A stretch of DNA of 6,578 bases from NCBI GenBank assembly GCA_002401545.1, contig NVTJ01000163.1:1-6578 (forward strand). The letters are read 5' to 3'. Source of the stretch: Alphaproteobacteria bacterium. Its GTDB lineage: Bacteria > Pseudomonadota > Alphaproteobacteria > Sphingomonadales > Emcibacteraceae. Both the position numbers and the translations under genes were made by a program. The notes beneath the pieces were generated by a model that searched no databases, was not told the origin of the DNA, and was given only the letters and a program-made list of their open reading frames with translations. This document shows, in pieces, positions 1 through 6,417 of this stretch. Position 1 is the first letter of the stretch. Every line of letters starts with the position of its first letter.

Positions 1-128
1 TCCGGGCCTTCATTCCTGAAACTATTGCTCAGACGGTCTTCGCCTGATGTGTCAGCGGGCTTTTCACATGACGCAACCATAATCACTAATATCAAACATA
101 GCGCCAACCTTGCAATTTTTTCAAACAT
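1..128 (-). CDS. Putative lipoprotein, 5' end only (runs off the left edge)
   Basis: Reading the minus strand from the ATG at 128-126 gives 42 codons with no stop before the window edge. The protein starts MFEKIARLALCLILVIMVAS and continues with Cys21. This is a bacterial lipoprotein signal peptide: a short basic n-region (Lys4, Arg7), a hydrophobic core at about residues 8-18, and the lipobox VASC. The mature part starts CEKPADTSGEDR and looks polar and disordered. The residue after the cysteine is Glu rather than Asp, which by the usual Lol sorting rule points to the outer membrane. An in-frame ATG at 146-144 would add six residues. I prefer 128 because an AGGTGG-like ribosome site lies just upstream of it and the signal peptide length is then typical. 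The gene lies downstream of the paaN terminator, so it probably has its own promoter. I see only a weak -35/-10-like pair around 149-178. Family and function cannot be named from 42 residues. Confidence 0.62.
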   Translation of the reverse strand, partial: MFEKIARLALCLILVIMVASCEKPADTSGEDRLSNSFRNEGP

Positions 129-176
129 ACCCACCTGCTTTTCCATTTTTATGACACAGGTTAATCTCTATGGCAC

Positions 177-214
177 AAAAAAACAATCCCCGGCAGCTAC
201 TTGCCACCGGGGAT
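177..214 (-). terminator. Rho-independent terminator of paaN
   Basis: On the minus strand, 26 nt past the paaN stop codon, an uninterrupted 8-bp stem pairs 207-214 with 186-193 (ATCCCCGG against its exact complement). The 13-nt apical part could add two more GC pairs. The stem is followed by TTG and a run of seven T (complement of A177-A183). A GC-rich stem, a short loop and a U-tract in the paaN direction make a textbook intrinsic terminator. It should insulate the lipoprotein gene below it from paaN transcription. Confidence 0.88.
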
Positions 215-239
215 CATAAATTCAGGCCTTAAACTGGCT

Positions 240-1898
240 TTAAATATGTTTTCTGCTTTGAACAACCCGGTAACGGTTTGAAACATAGGCCGTGTCGGAC
301 AAGGCTGCATTGGCCGCCGGGTTGCAGCCCGTGGCATGAAAGTCACTGAAAGCCGCCGTCTGGTTCACATATACCCCGCCCGTTAAATTAAAGGACACCG
401 CAACCCCGGACCGGCAGGCCACATCCTCAGCGCTGTCCAGAATATCTTCCGATGTGGAATAGATACCAAAGCTGATGGCACCATTATTTTTGACGCTATT
501 CTCAACGATCTCCAGACTGTCCGCCGTGTTTTTACTGGCCACCACATAAGAAATAGGTCCAAATAATTCAGCCGCATAAGAACTCTCGTCGGTGGCTTTC
601 AGAATCAATGGCGTGCGGATGGTGGCATTTTCAAATCCCTCCATGGGCACAGACCGCGAGGCCAGAACCACATTGTCACCTGCGCCATATTTCTCAAGGC
701 GGGCCAATGTGGCCTCGCTTTGTATCGCGCCGAGGATGGCACAGGCCCGTGCGTCATCACCGTTCAGCTTCTCAACACCAGTGGCAAGGGCGGCAACAAC
801 CTCATCAAAGCTCTTATGGCCATCTTCGGTTTCAATACCGCCTTCGGGAATGAAAATATTCTGCGGCGTGGTACACATCTGCCCGGAATAAAGGCTCAGG
901 GTGAAAGAAAGATTGCCGATCATACCGCGAAAATTATCGGTGCTGTCGATAATAACGCAGTTAACACCGGCTTTTTCCGTATAAACCAAGGCTTGCCGCG
1001 CATTATCTTCCAGCCAGTTGCCAAAGCCGGTGCTGCCAGTGAAATCTATCAATTTTACTTCCGGACGCAGGGCCAGATCCTTGGCCAGTGGCGCATCGGC
1101 ACTATCCACAGCCAGAGTGACAATATTGGGATTAAAGCCTTCTTCCTTCAGCACATCGCGGCAGATTTCCACCGTAATCGCCAAGGGCAATATGCCGCCG
1201 GGATGGGGTTTGACAATAACCGCATTACCGGTAACCAGACTGGCAAATAATCCGGGATAGCTGTTCCATGTGGGAAAGGTCGAGCAACCAATGACCAGAC
1301 CAATACCTCTTGGGACAACCGTGAAATGTTTTTCCATGACGATGGGATCACGCTTGCCCTGTGGTTTTTCCCAACGGGCCACCGCCGGGGTACGCACCAT
1401 GTCTTCATAGGCATAAACCACCGCTTCCAGCCCCCGGTCCTGAGCGTGCGGGCCACCGGCCTGAAAGGCCATCATGAAGGCCTGACCCGTGGTATGCATG
1501 ACCGCAAAGGCCATTTCAAAACTGCGTTTGTTGATACGGTGCAGAATTTCAAGACAAATTCCGGCACGTTGCTCAATGGAAGCCTTTGCCCAGCCCTGAC
1601 GAAGGGCTTCCACTTCAGTGACGAGAACCGCCACATCCACTTTTGGATAGGTTATACCCAAATCGAATCCGTAAGGAGATTTCTCTGACCCCGCCGTGCC
1701 AATCGTCCCCGGCTGGTCAATCTCGAAATTTTTGTTCAGATAAGCCTTGAAAGCCGCCTCACCATCTTTGTTGGCCTCCTCACCATAAACACGCGGGCTG
1801 GGGCTTTCGGGATAGGCCGTCCAATATTCCCGCGTCCGGCTTGCGTTAACAGCCCGATCAAGGGTATCCTTGTGGCGTTCAAATAATGATTGTGACAT
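240..1898 (-). CDS. paaN: Phenylacetate degradation aldehyde dehydrogenase PaaN (monofunctional, no hydratase domain)
   Basis: A 552-residue aldehyde dehydrogenase superfamily protein of the PaaN type. By analogy with the ALDH half of E. coli PaaZ, it should oxidise the ring-opened semialdehyde (3-oxo-5,6-dehydrosuberyl-CoA semialdehyde) to the acid with NADP+. It is cytosolic. Visible ALDH landmarks, numbered from the chosen start: a PTWNSYPG segment near 209-216 in place of the usual PWNFP, VIVKPHPG near 227-234, FTGSTGFG at 286-293, the general-base Glu308 in TEKAGVN, the nucleophile Cys342 in GQMCTTPQN, and ELFGP at 444-448. The C-terminus ends soon after the ALDH fold, so the MaoC-like hydratase that PaaZ (about 680 residues) carries is absent. 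An ATG 33 nt further upstream (1931) is in frame but has no ribosome site. The ATG at 1898 has AGGAG eight to nine bases before it. The gene is divergent from paaG-paaH-paaI-paaJ. The family call is firm; the exact substrate is inferred from context. Confidence 0.9.
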   Translation of the reverse strand: MSQSLFERHKDTLDRAVNASRTREYWTAYPESPSPRVYGEEANKDGEAAFKAYLNKNFEIDQPGTIGTAGSEKSPYGFDLGITYPKVDVAVLVTEVEALRQGWAKASIEQRAGICLEILHRINKRSFEMAFAVMHTTGQAFMMAFQAGGPHAQDRGLEAVVYAYEDMVRTPAVARWEKPQGKRDPIVMEKHFTVVPRGIGLVIGCSTFPTWNSYPGLFASLVTGNAVIVKPHPGGILPLAITVEICRDVLKEEGFNPNIVTLAVDSADAPLAKDLALRPEVKLIDFTGSTGFGNWLEDNARQALVYTEKAGVNCVIIDSTDNFRGMIGNLSFTLSLYSGQMCTTPQNIFIPEGGIETEDGHKSFDEVVAALATGVEKLNGDDARACAILGAIQSEATLARLEKYGAGDNVVLASRSVPMEGFENATIRTPLILKATDESSYAAELFGPISYVVASKNTADSLEIVENSVKNNGAISFGIYSTSEDILDSAEDVACRSGVAVSFNLTGGVYVNQTAAFSDFHATGCNPAANAALSDTAYVSNRYRVVQSRKHI

Positions 1899-1907
1899 AT
1901 TCTGTTT

Positions 1908-1912
1908 CTCCT
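1908..1912 (-). promoter_or_regulatory. Ribosome binding site deciding the paaN start
   Basis: On the minus strand AGGAG (complement of CTCCT) lies 9 nt before the ATG at 1898-1896. No comparable purine-rich site precedes the longer in-frame start at 1931. This is why the 552-residue form beginning MSQSLFERHK is chosen over the 563-residue form. Confidence 0.75.
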
Positions 1913-1976
1913 GATAAAATTCAGACTGCATCAGCCATTATTTAACATATTTATTGACGAAGCCCTATCTATTTGT

Positions 1977-2004
1977 AATTAATAGACCGAACGGTTGGTT
2001 AATT
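1977..2004. promoter_or_regulatory. Candidate operator: 28-bp interrupted palindrome
   Basis: Outer arms AATTAA (1977-1982) and TTAATT (1999-2004) and inner arms ACCG (1986-1989) and CGGT (1992-1995) share one symmetry axis between 1990 and 1991. They are separated by three non-pairing bases on each side and a central AA. An overlapping 14-bp imperfect palindrome, ACCGAACGGTTGGT (1986-1999), has 10 of 14 symmetric positions. GC-cored palindromes of this kind are typical of dimeric TetR-family repressors, the family of PaaR, which controls paa genes in several proteobacteria and responds to phenylacetyl-CoA. That this dyad binds such a repressor is inference. No regulator gene lies in the window. 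The site could control both divergent units. Confidence 0.55.
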
Positions 2005-2051
2005 CAAGTTAAATAGCTTAAACAAATGAATGACAGGAATGGATTCGGAAA

Positions 2052-2843
2052 ATGTCTTATAAAAACATTGAATTTAATATCAGGCAAGGTTTGGCAACGC
2101 TCACCCTGAACCGCCCGGACAGCCTGAATAGCTTTACGACCGAGATGCACGAAGAAGTGCGCCATGCCATGACACAGGTGGAAAATGACCCGAGCGTGCG
2201 TTGCTTGCTTCTCACCGGAAATGGCCGGGGGTTCTGCGCTGGACAAGACCTCAATGACCGGTCGGTAAAGCCGGGGACCGAGCGTCGTGACCTGTCCGAA
2301 TCTGTTGAAGAAAATTATAATCCGCTGATTAAACGCCTCGCCAACCTGCCCATGCCGGTGATCTGTGCGGTTAATGGTGTGGCCGCAGGTGCCGGGGCCA
2401 ATCTGGCACTGGCCTGTGACATGGTGTTTGCCGCAAAATCCGCAAAATTCATCCAGGTATTCTGCAAGATCGGCCTGATTCCCGATAGTGGCGGCACCTA
2501 TAACCTGCCGCGCAATATTGGCACGGCACGGGCCGTCGGCCTTGCCCTGACCGGCGATGCCATCACGGCGGAACAGGCCGAAGAATGGGGCATGATCTGG
2601 AAAGCCGTGGATAATGACGACTTGATGGATGTGGCCCTGAAACAGGCCCGGCATTTCACCACACAACCGACCCTTGGGCTGTCCCTGATCAAGAAGGCGA
2701 TCCGCGCCAGCTTTGACAATGACCTGAATGCACAGTTACAACTGGAAAGCGGTTTCCAGAAACAGGCTGGATTTTCAGACGATTATCAGGAAGGCGTCGC
2801 CGCTTTCCTTGAAAAACGCAACCCGGCCTTCACAGGCAAATAA
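2052..2843 (+). CDS. paaG: PaaG: 1,2-epoxyphenylacetyl-CoA isomerase (crotonase family)
   Basis: A 263-residue crotonase-fold protein, the normal length for PaaG (called PaaB in older Pseudomonas papers). In the pathway it converts ring-1,2-epoxyphenylacetyl-CoA to oxepin-CoA (EC 5.3.3.18), and it also shifts double bases of unsaturated acyl-CoA intermediates. Oxyanion-hole segments are visible as GRGFCAGQDLND at 58-69 and CAVNGVAAGAGANLAL near 105-120. Aligned by eye with enoyl-CoA hydratase, the two catalytic glutamates are replaced by Asn117 and Phe137. An aspartate, Asp145 in GLIPDSGG, sits where isomerase-type members keep their acid/base. This argues for isomerase rather than hydratase, so I do not call it PaaF. 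It is first in the operon, under the divergent control region. The ribosome site is weak: only GGA-type purines at 2035-2050. The stop is followed 13 nt later by paaH, whose ribosome site overlaps the paaG stop region. Confidence 0.88.
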   Translation: MSYKNIEFNIRQGLATLTLNRPDSLNSFTTEMHEEVRHAMTQVENDPSVRCLLLTGNGRGFCAGQDLNDRSVKPGTERRDLSESVEENYNPLIKRLANLPMPVICAVNGVAAGAGANLALACDMVFAAKSAKFIQVFCKIGLIPDSGGTYNLPRNIGTARAVGLALTGDAITAEQAEEWGMIWKAVDNDDLMDVALKQARHFTTQPTLGLSLIKKAIRASFDNDLNAQLQLESGFQKQAGFSDDYQEGVAAFLEKRNPAFTGK

Positions 2844-2856
2844 AGGATAATGATTT

Positions 2857-4374
2857 ATGACTGCACTCCCCCCTTCCAACGCGGTTGCCGTGATCGGCGC
2901 CGGCACCATGGGCGCTGGAATTGTTCAGGTTGCCGCCACCGCAGGACATACGGTTTATCTATTCGATACCTCCTCAGAGGCCGTTGACAAAGGCATTGCC
3001 CAGATTGAAAAATTCCTTGCCCGGTCGGTTGCCAAAGGCCGTATGGATGATGAGGCGCGCATTGCCATTCTGGGCCGCATCAAACGCTGCAACAAACTGG
3101 AAGACCTCGCCCCGGCCAAACTGGTCATCGAGGCGATTGTGGAAAATATTGACATCAAGCGGTCCGTATTTGGACAGTTGGAAGATATTCTGTCCGAGGA
3201 TGCCATTCTGGCTTCAAACACATCCTCCATTTCCATCACGGAAATTGCCGCCAAACTGAAACGCCCGGAGCGTGTGGTGGGAATGCATTTCTTCAATCCG
3301 GCCCCGATCATGAAGCTGGTGGAAATCATTCGCGGGCTGGTGACGGACGAACAAGTGGCTGAAATTGCCTATACCACGGCACAGGCATGGGGCAAAAAAG
3401 TGGTTCATGCCAAATCCACCCCGGGCTTTATCGTCAACCGGGTTGCCCGTCCCTTCTATTCCGAAGCCCTGCGCATCCTGCAGGAAGGCGGAGCCGACAT
3501 TCCCACCATTGACAGCTGTATCCGGGAATCTGGCGGCTTCCGCATGGGGCCATTTGAGTTGATGGACCTGATCGGCAATGACATAAATTTTTCCGTAACC
3601 AAGTCGGTCTATGACGCCTATTTTCAGGAACCCCGTTACCGCCCGAATTTAATTCAACAAGAGCAAGTCGCCGCCGGTCGTTATGGCCGCAAATCCGGTC
3701 AGGGCTATTATGACTATAGCGAAGGCGCCATCAAGCCCGAAGCCCATACCGCAGATGCCGCCCCCGCACCAACGGAAATCACTGTGATTGGTAATAATAC
3801 CCTTCTCGCGCCACTGATTGGTTTAGCTGAGGCGGCGGATATCAAGGTCAATAATGATCCGGCAGATGACCTGTCCGGTTTTATGATTGAGGGAACTCTG
3901 GTTCTGCTGTCTGACGGCACCCCGGCCTCGGAATTAACCACGGTTCTGGAGAAGCCAATAGTCGTTTTTGACCTGGCCCTTGATTACAAAGCGGCCTCAC
4001 GCATAGCCCTAGCCAAGGGAGATCAGGTTTCGGACAAAGACCTTGCCAAGGCCGTCGGCTTCTTTCAGGCGCTGGGCAAGAAGGTTTCCGTCATTGACGA
4101 CTGTCCCGGCCTGATCGTGATGCGTATCATCGCCATGCTAGCCAATGAAGGCAGCGACGCGGTGTATCAGGGTGTTACCAGCCCCGAAGGGGTCGATATT
4201 GCCATGACGTGCGGCGTCAATTACCCCAAAGGCCCCATGCGCTGGGCCCAGGATATTGGCCTCAGTCATATCTTTGCCGTTCTGGACGCCCTGTCCAGTT
4301 TTTACGGCGAGGACCGTTACCGCACTTCCCCCCTGCTGAGAAGAGCTGTGATTGCCGGGAAAGACCTTGTATGA
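2857..4374 (+). CDS. paaH: PaaH: 3-hydroxyadipyl-CoA dehydrogenase
   Basis: A 505-residue NAD-dependent 3-hydroxyacyl-CoA dehydrogenase of the paa type (PaaC in Pseudomonas naming). It oxidises 3-hydroxyadipyl-CoA to 3-oxoadipyl-CoA. The N-terminal Rossmann fold shows GAGTMGAG at 14-21 and an NAD-ribose acid at Asp37. The active site is recognisable from NTSSISITE at 121-129, His144 in MHFFNP, Glu156 in KLVEII, and Asn194 in PGFIVNR. The first helical 3HCDH domain runs to about residue 290. A second 3HCDH-type helical domain follows at about 417-500 (CPGLIVMRIIAMLANEG start). Between them, about 305-415, lies a stretch that looks like a worn Rossmann unit lacking the glycine motif. This architecture and length match the phenylacetate subfamily. 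The ribosome site AAAGGA at 2842-2847 lies 9 nt before the ATG. The last four bases, ATGA (4371-4374), overlap the paaI start, implying translational coupling. Confidence 0.92.
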   Translation: MTALPPSNAVAVIGAGTMGAGIVQVAATAGHTVYLFDTSSEAVDKGIAQIEKFLARSVAKGRMDDEARIAILGRIKRCNKLEDLAPAKLVIEAIVENIDIKRSVFGQLEDILSEDAILASNTSSISITEIAAKLKRPERVVGMHFFNPAPIMKLVEIIRGLVTDEQVAEIAYTTAQAWGKKVVHAKSTPGFIVNRVARPFYSEALRILQEGGADIPTIDSCIRESGGFRMGPFELMDLIGNDINFSVTKSVYDAYFQEPRYRPNLIQQEQVAAGRYGRKSGQGYYDYSEGAIKPEAHTADAAPAPTEITVIGNNTLLAPLIGLAEAADIKVNNDPADDLSGFMIEGTLVLLSDGTPASELTTVLEKPIVVFDLALDYKAASRIALAKGDQVSDKDLAKAVGFFQALGKKVSVIDDCPGLIVMRIIAMLANEGSDAVYQGVTSPEGVDIAMTCGVNYPKGPMRWAQDIGLSHIFAVLDALSSFYGEDRYRTSPLLRRAVIAGKDLV

Positions 4375-4799
4375 CTGAAAAAATCGCTCAAAAAATAGCA
4401 AAAACGTTCAACGACCGCCGCACATTTGACAGATTTCTGGGCATTGAATTTATTGATATTGGCGTTGGCACTGCCGTGATGAAATTAAAGCTCACCGAAG
4501 ATATGGTCAATGTCTACGGCAGCACCCACGGCGGCGTGGTCTTTGCCCTTGCCGATGCGGTTTTTGCCTATGCCTGCAACAGTCAGAATATCATATCTGT
4601 GGCCTCGGGCTGCACCATCGAATATCTGGCCCCTTCCTTTCCCGGTGATGTTCTGACCGCAACGGGCAAGTTTCAGGGCGGACGCGGCCGACAGGGCATA
4701 TATGATGTTATGATCACCAACCAGAATGACCAGTTGATTGCCACCTTCCGGGGCAAATCACATGCAACAAAAGAAAAAGTTTTAGGAGACACTTCATGA
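4371..4799 (+). CDS. paaI: PaaI: hydroxyphenylacetyl-CoA thioesterase (hotdog fold)
   Basis: A 142-residue hotdog thioesterase, close to the 140 residues of E. coli PaaI. The family hydrolyses ring-hydroxylated phenylacetyl-CoA thioesters, releasing CoA trapped in dead-end intermediates. It works as a homotetramer in the cytosol. The family signature is clear: Asn47 just before YGSTHGG (49-55), then ALADAVFAYACNS (59-71), in which Asp62 corresponds to the catalytic Asp61 of E. coli PaaI. The start is the ATG at 4371, overlapping the paaH stop as ATGA with a GGGAAAG purine stretch before it (4357-4363). An in-frame ATG 162 nt further upstream only extends into paaH coding sequence and gives an Arg/Pro-rich, shadow-like leader, so it is rejected. 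The 3' end overlaps paaJ by four bases. A general hotdog thioesterase is the only alternative reading, and the paa context argues against it. Confidence 0.92.
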   Translation: MTEKIAQKIAKTFNDRRTFDRFLGIEFIDIGVGTAVMKLKLTEDMVNVYGSTHGGVVFALADAVFAYACNSQNIISVASGCTIEYLAPSFPGDVLTATGKFQGGRGRQGIYDVMITNQNDQLIATFRGKSHATKEKVLGDTS

Positions 4800-6001
4800 G
4801 AGACGCTTTTATCTGTGATGCCGTCCGCACCCCCATTGGCCGTTACGGCGGCGCGTTATCCTCTGTGCGTCCCGATGACCTTGGGGCCATCCCGCTCAAA
4901 GCGCTGATGGAACGCAATCCCAATGTAGACTGGACGCAGGTTGACGATATTATTTTCGGCTGTGCCAATCAGGCCGGGGAAGACAACCGTAATGTGGCCC
5001 GTATGAGCGCCCTGCTGTCTGGCCTGCCGACAAATATATCCGGCACCACAGTAAACCGTCTTTGCGGGTCCGGTATGGATGCCACGGGAATGGCGGCCCG
5101 CGCCATCAAGGCGGGGGAAGCAGAGTTGATGGTTTCCGGCGGTGTGGAAAGCATGTCCCGCGCCCCCTTCGTCACGGGCAAAGCCGAGGCTGCCTTTTCC
5201 CGTAAAGTGGAAAGTTATGACACCACTATTGGCTGGCGTTTCGTCAACCGCTTGATGAAAAAGCAATATGGTATCGATAGTATGCCCGAAACGGCCGAAA
5301 ATGTGGCGGAAGACTTTAACATTTCCCGCGTCGATCAGGACTTATTTGCTTTTCGCTCGCAACAGAAAACCGCCGCCGCCCAGAAAGCCGGACGTTTTGA
5401 TGATGAGATCACCCCTGTGACTATCCCGCAAAGAAAAGGCGATCCGGTCATTTTCACCACCGATGAGCATCCCCGCGCCAGCACAACGTTGGAAGCCCTG
5501 AATAAACTGCGAACACCTTTCCGCGAGGGTGGCAGCGTGACTGCGGGCAGTGCATCCGGTGTGAATGACGGGGCCTGTGCTTTGCTTCTGGCCTCCGGTG
5601 AGGCGGCAGAAAAATATGGCCTGACCCCCAAAGCCCGTGTTGTGGGCATGGCCACTGTGGGACTGGAACCGCGTATCATGGGGTTTGGCCCGGCCCCGGC
5701 CTCAAAGAAACTTCTGGCACAAACCGGCCTCACATTGGATCAGATGGATGTCATTGAATTGAATGAAGCCTTTGCCTCACAGGGGCTGGCTGTCCTGCGC
5801 GACCTTGGACTGGCTGATGATGCGCCCCATGTGAATCCTAATGGTGGTGCCATTGCCCTTGGTCATCCGCTGGGTATGAGCGGCGCGCGTCTGGTGACCA
5901 CCGCCATGTATGAACTGCACCGTAGAGGGGGCCGTTATGCCCTGTGTACCATGTGTATCGGTGTGGGACAGGGCATCGCCATGATCATTGAGAAGGTCTA
6001 A
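4796..6001 (+). CDS. paaJ: 3-oxoadipyl-CoA / 3-oxo-5,6-dehydrosuberyl-CoA thiolase (PaaJ/PcaF)
   Basis: A 401-residue type II thiolase, the same length as E. coli PaaJ. It acts twice in the pathway: it splits 3-oxo-5,6-dehydrosuberyl-CoA to dehydroadipyl-CoA plus acetyl-CoA, and 3-oxoadipyl-CoA to succinyl-CoA plus acetyl-CoA. The nucleophile is Cys90 in VNRLCGSGM. The NEAF loop is at 323-326, His357 lies in GGAIALGHPLG, and the acid/base Cys387 lies in CTMCIGVGQG. The early DAVRTPIGRYGGALSSVRPDDL segment (8-29) resembles oxoadipyl-CoA thiolases more than acetoacetyl-CoA thiolases. A strong ribosome site, AGGAG at 4784-4788, precedes the ATG, which overlaps the paaI stop as ATGA. The stop codon overlaps that of the convergent gene, leaving no room for a separate terminator. 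The name pcaF (beta-ketoadipate pathway) is equally used. The gene could serve both pathways, but the operon favours paaJ. Confidence 0.9.
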   Translation: MRDAFICDAVRTPIGRYGGALSSVRPDDLGAIPLKALMERNPNVDWTQVDDIIFGCANQAGEDNRNVARMSALLSGLPTNISGTTVNRLCGSGMDATGMAARAIKAGEAELMVSGGVESMSRAPFVTGKAEAAFSRKVESYDTTIGWRFVNRLMKKQYGIDSMPETAENVAEDFNISRVDQDLFAFRSQQKTAAAQKAGRFDDEITPVTIPQRKGDPVIFTTDEHPRASTTLEALNKLRTPFREGGSVTAGSASGVNDGACALLLASGEAAEKYGLTPKARVVGMATVGLEPRIMGFGPAPASKKLLAQTGLTLDQMDVIELNEAFASQGLAVLRDLGLADDAPHVNPNGGAIALGHPLGMSGARLVTTAMYELHRRGGRYALCTMCIGVGQGIAMIIEKV

Positions 6002-6417
6002 TATCTGGCCGCAGGAATATGGTCCTTGTTTATGACAATCTTGCCGATGGGGGCAAGGGCCAGTCCGGCCAGCTTCAGATGCTGAAAGGCAAAGGGGATA
6101 CCAATGATGGTCACGGCCAGGGCGATGGCCCAGAATATATGACCAAGCGCCAGCCATATGCCGCCAAATAAAAACCAGATGATATTACCGATCACACCCA
6201 GAGGACCGGTACCAATATCCTCCTCCCCGGACAGGACTTCCCGGTTGACCACTTCCCGGCCAAAGGGCAGAAGGCTGAGATGCGCCATATTCATCGCCGC
6301 AACGAACCACGGCAGCCCGACAATGGTAACCGCCATCAACAAGGCAATGAATACCCAGCCAACGGCCATGAAGAAACCACCAAATATCAACCATAGAATA
6401 TTCAAAATTAAAGACAT
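5998..6417 (-). CDS. YccF-domain inner-membrane protein with two tandem repeats
   Basis: A 139-residue hydrophobic protein of the YccF family (function unknown; an inner-membrane protein in E. coli). It contains two ungapped copies of a roughly 52-residue unit, residues 6-57 and 78-129, with about 22 identities counted by eye. Both copies begin NI(L/I)W, share FGG, AVTI and GxP landmarks, and end in a PxG(R/K) segment. Each copy contains about one to two membrane-spanning helices (roughly 5-40 and 77-112). They are joined by a polar linker with an acidic cluster (GEED, 64-67). The start at 6417 is the only convincing one; its ribosome site is weak (GGA about 9 nt upstream). The gene converges on paaJ and overlaps its stop by four bases. 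No motif links it to phenylacetate metabolism, so it is probably just a neighbour. The exact gene name is not assigned because the family is functionally uncharacterised. Confidence 0.85.
   Translation of the reverse strand: MSLILNILWLIFGGFFMAVGWVFIALLMAVTIVGLPWFVAAMNMAHLSLLPFGREVVNREVLSGEEDIGTGPLGVIGNIIWFLFGGIWLALGHIFWAIALAVTIIGIPFAFQHLKLAGLALAPIGKIVINKDHIPAARY

Larger units (their letters stand above)
1899..2051. promoter_or_regulatory. Divergent paaN / paaGHIJ control region
   Basis: The 153 bp between the divergent start codons of paaN and paaG are clearly more AT-rich than the flanking genes and should hold back-to-back promoters. I could not identify a convincing -35/-10 pair in either direction. 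A TTGACG box at 1954-1959 on the plus strand lacks a well-spaced -10. The dominant structure is the dyad at 1977-2004, described separately. No start-stop pair here suggests a leader peptide. Confidence 0.6.

Noticed and set aside
25..219. 64-codon plus-strand frame at the left end
   Set aside because: It lies antisense to the lipoprotein signal peptide and runs through the paaN terminator hairpin. It has no ribosome site and no recognisable protein features.
720..1250. 176-codon plus-strand frame opposite paaN
   Set aside because: It lies wholly inside the clearly conserved paaN gene, and its translation shows no family motif.
2253..2266. AATGACCGGTCGGT inside paaG as a second operator
   Set aside because: It shares 10 of 14 bases with the intergenic ACCGAACGGTTGGT. 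However, similar CCGGTCGGT strings recur in coding sequence (for example near 3021-3031), and codon use alone explains it.
2004..2666. 220-codon minus-strand frame opposite paaG
   Set aside because: It is a shadow of paaG coding sequence, with a His/Cys-rich, low-hydrophobic composition typical of antisense frames. It also covers part of the paaG control region.
6040..6057. CTTGCC/GGCAAG stem as a terminator for paaJ
   Set aside because: The stem is only 6 bp, has no T-run after it on either strand, and lies in a conserved coding segment of the YccF gene.
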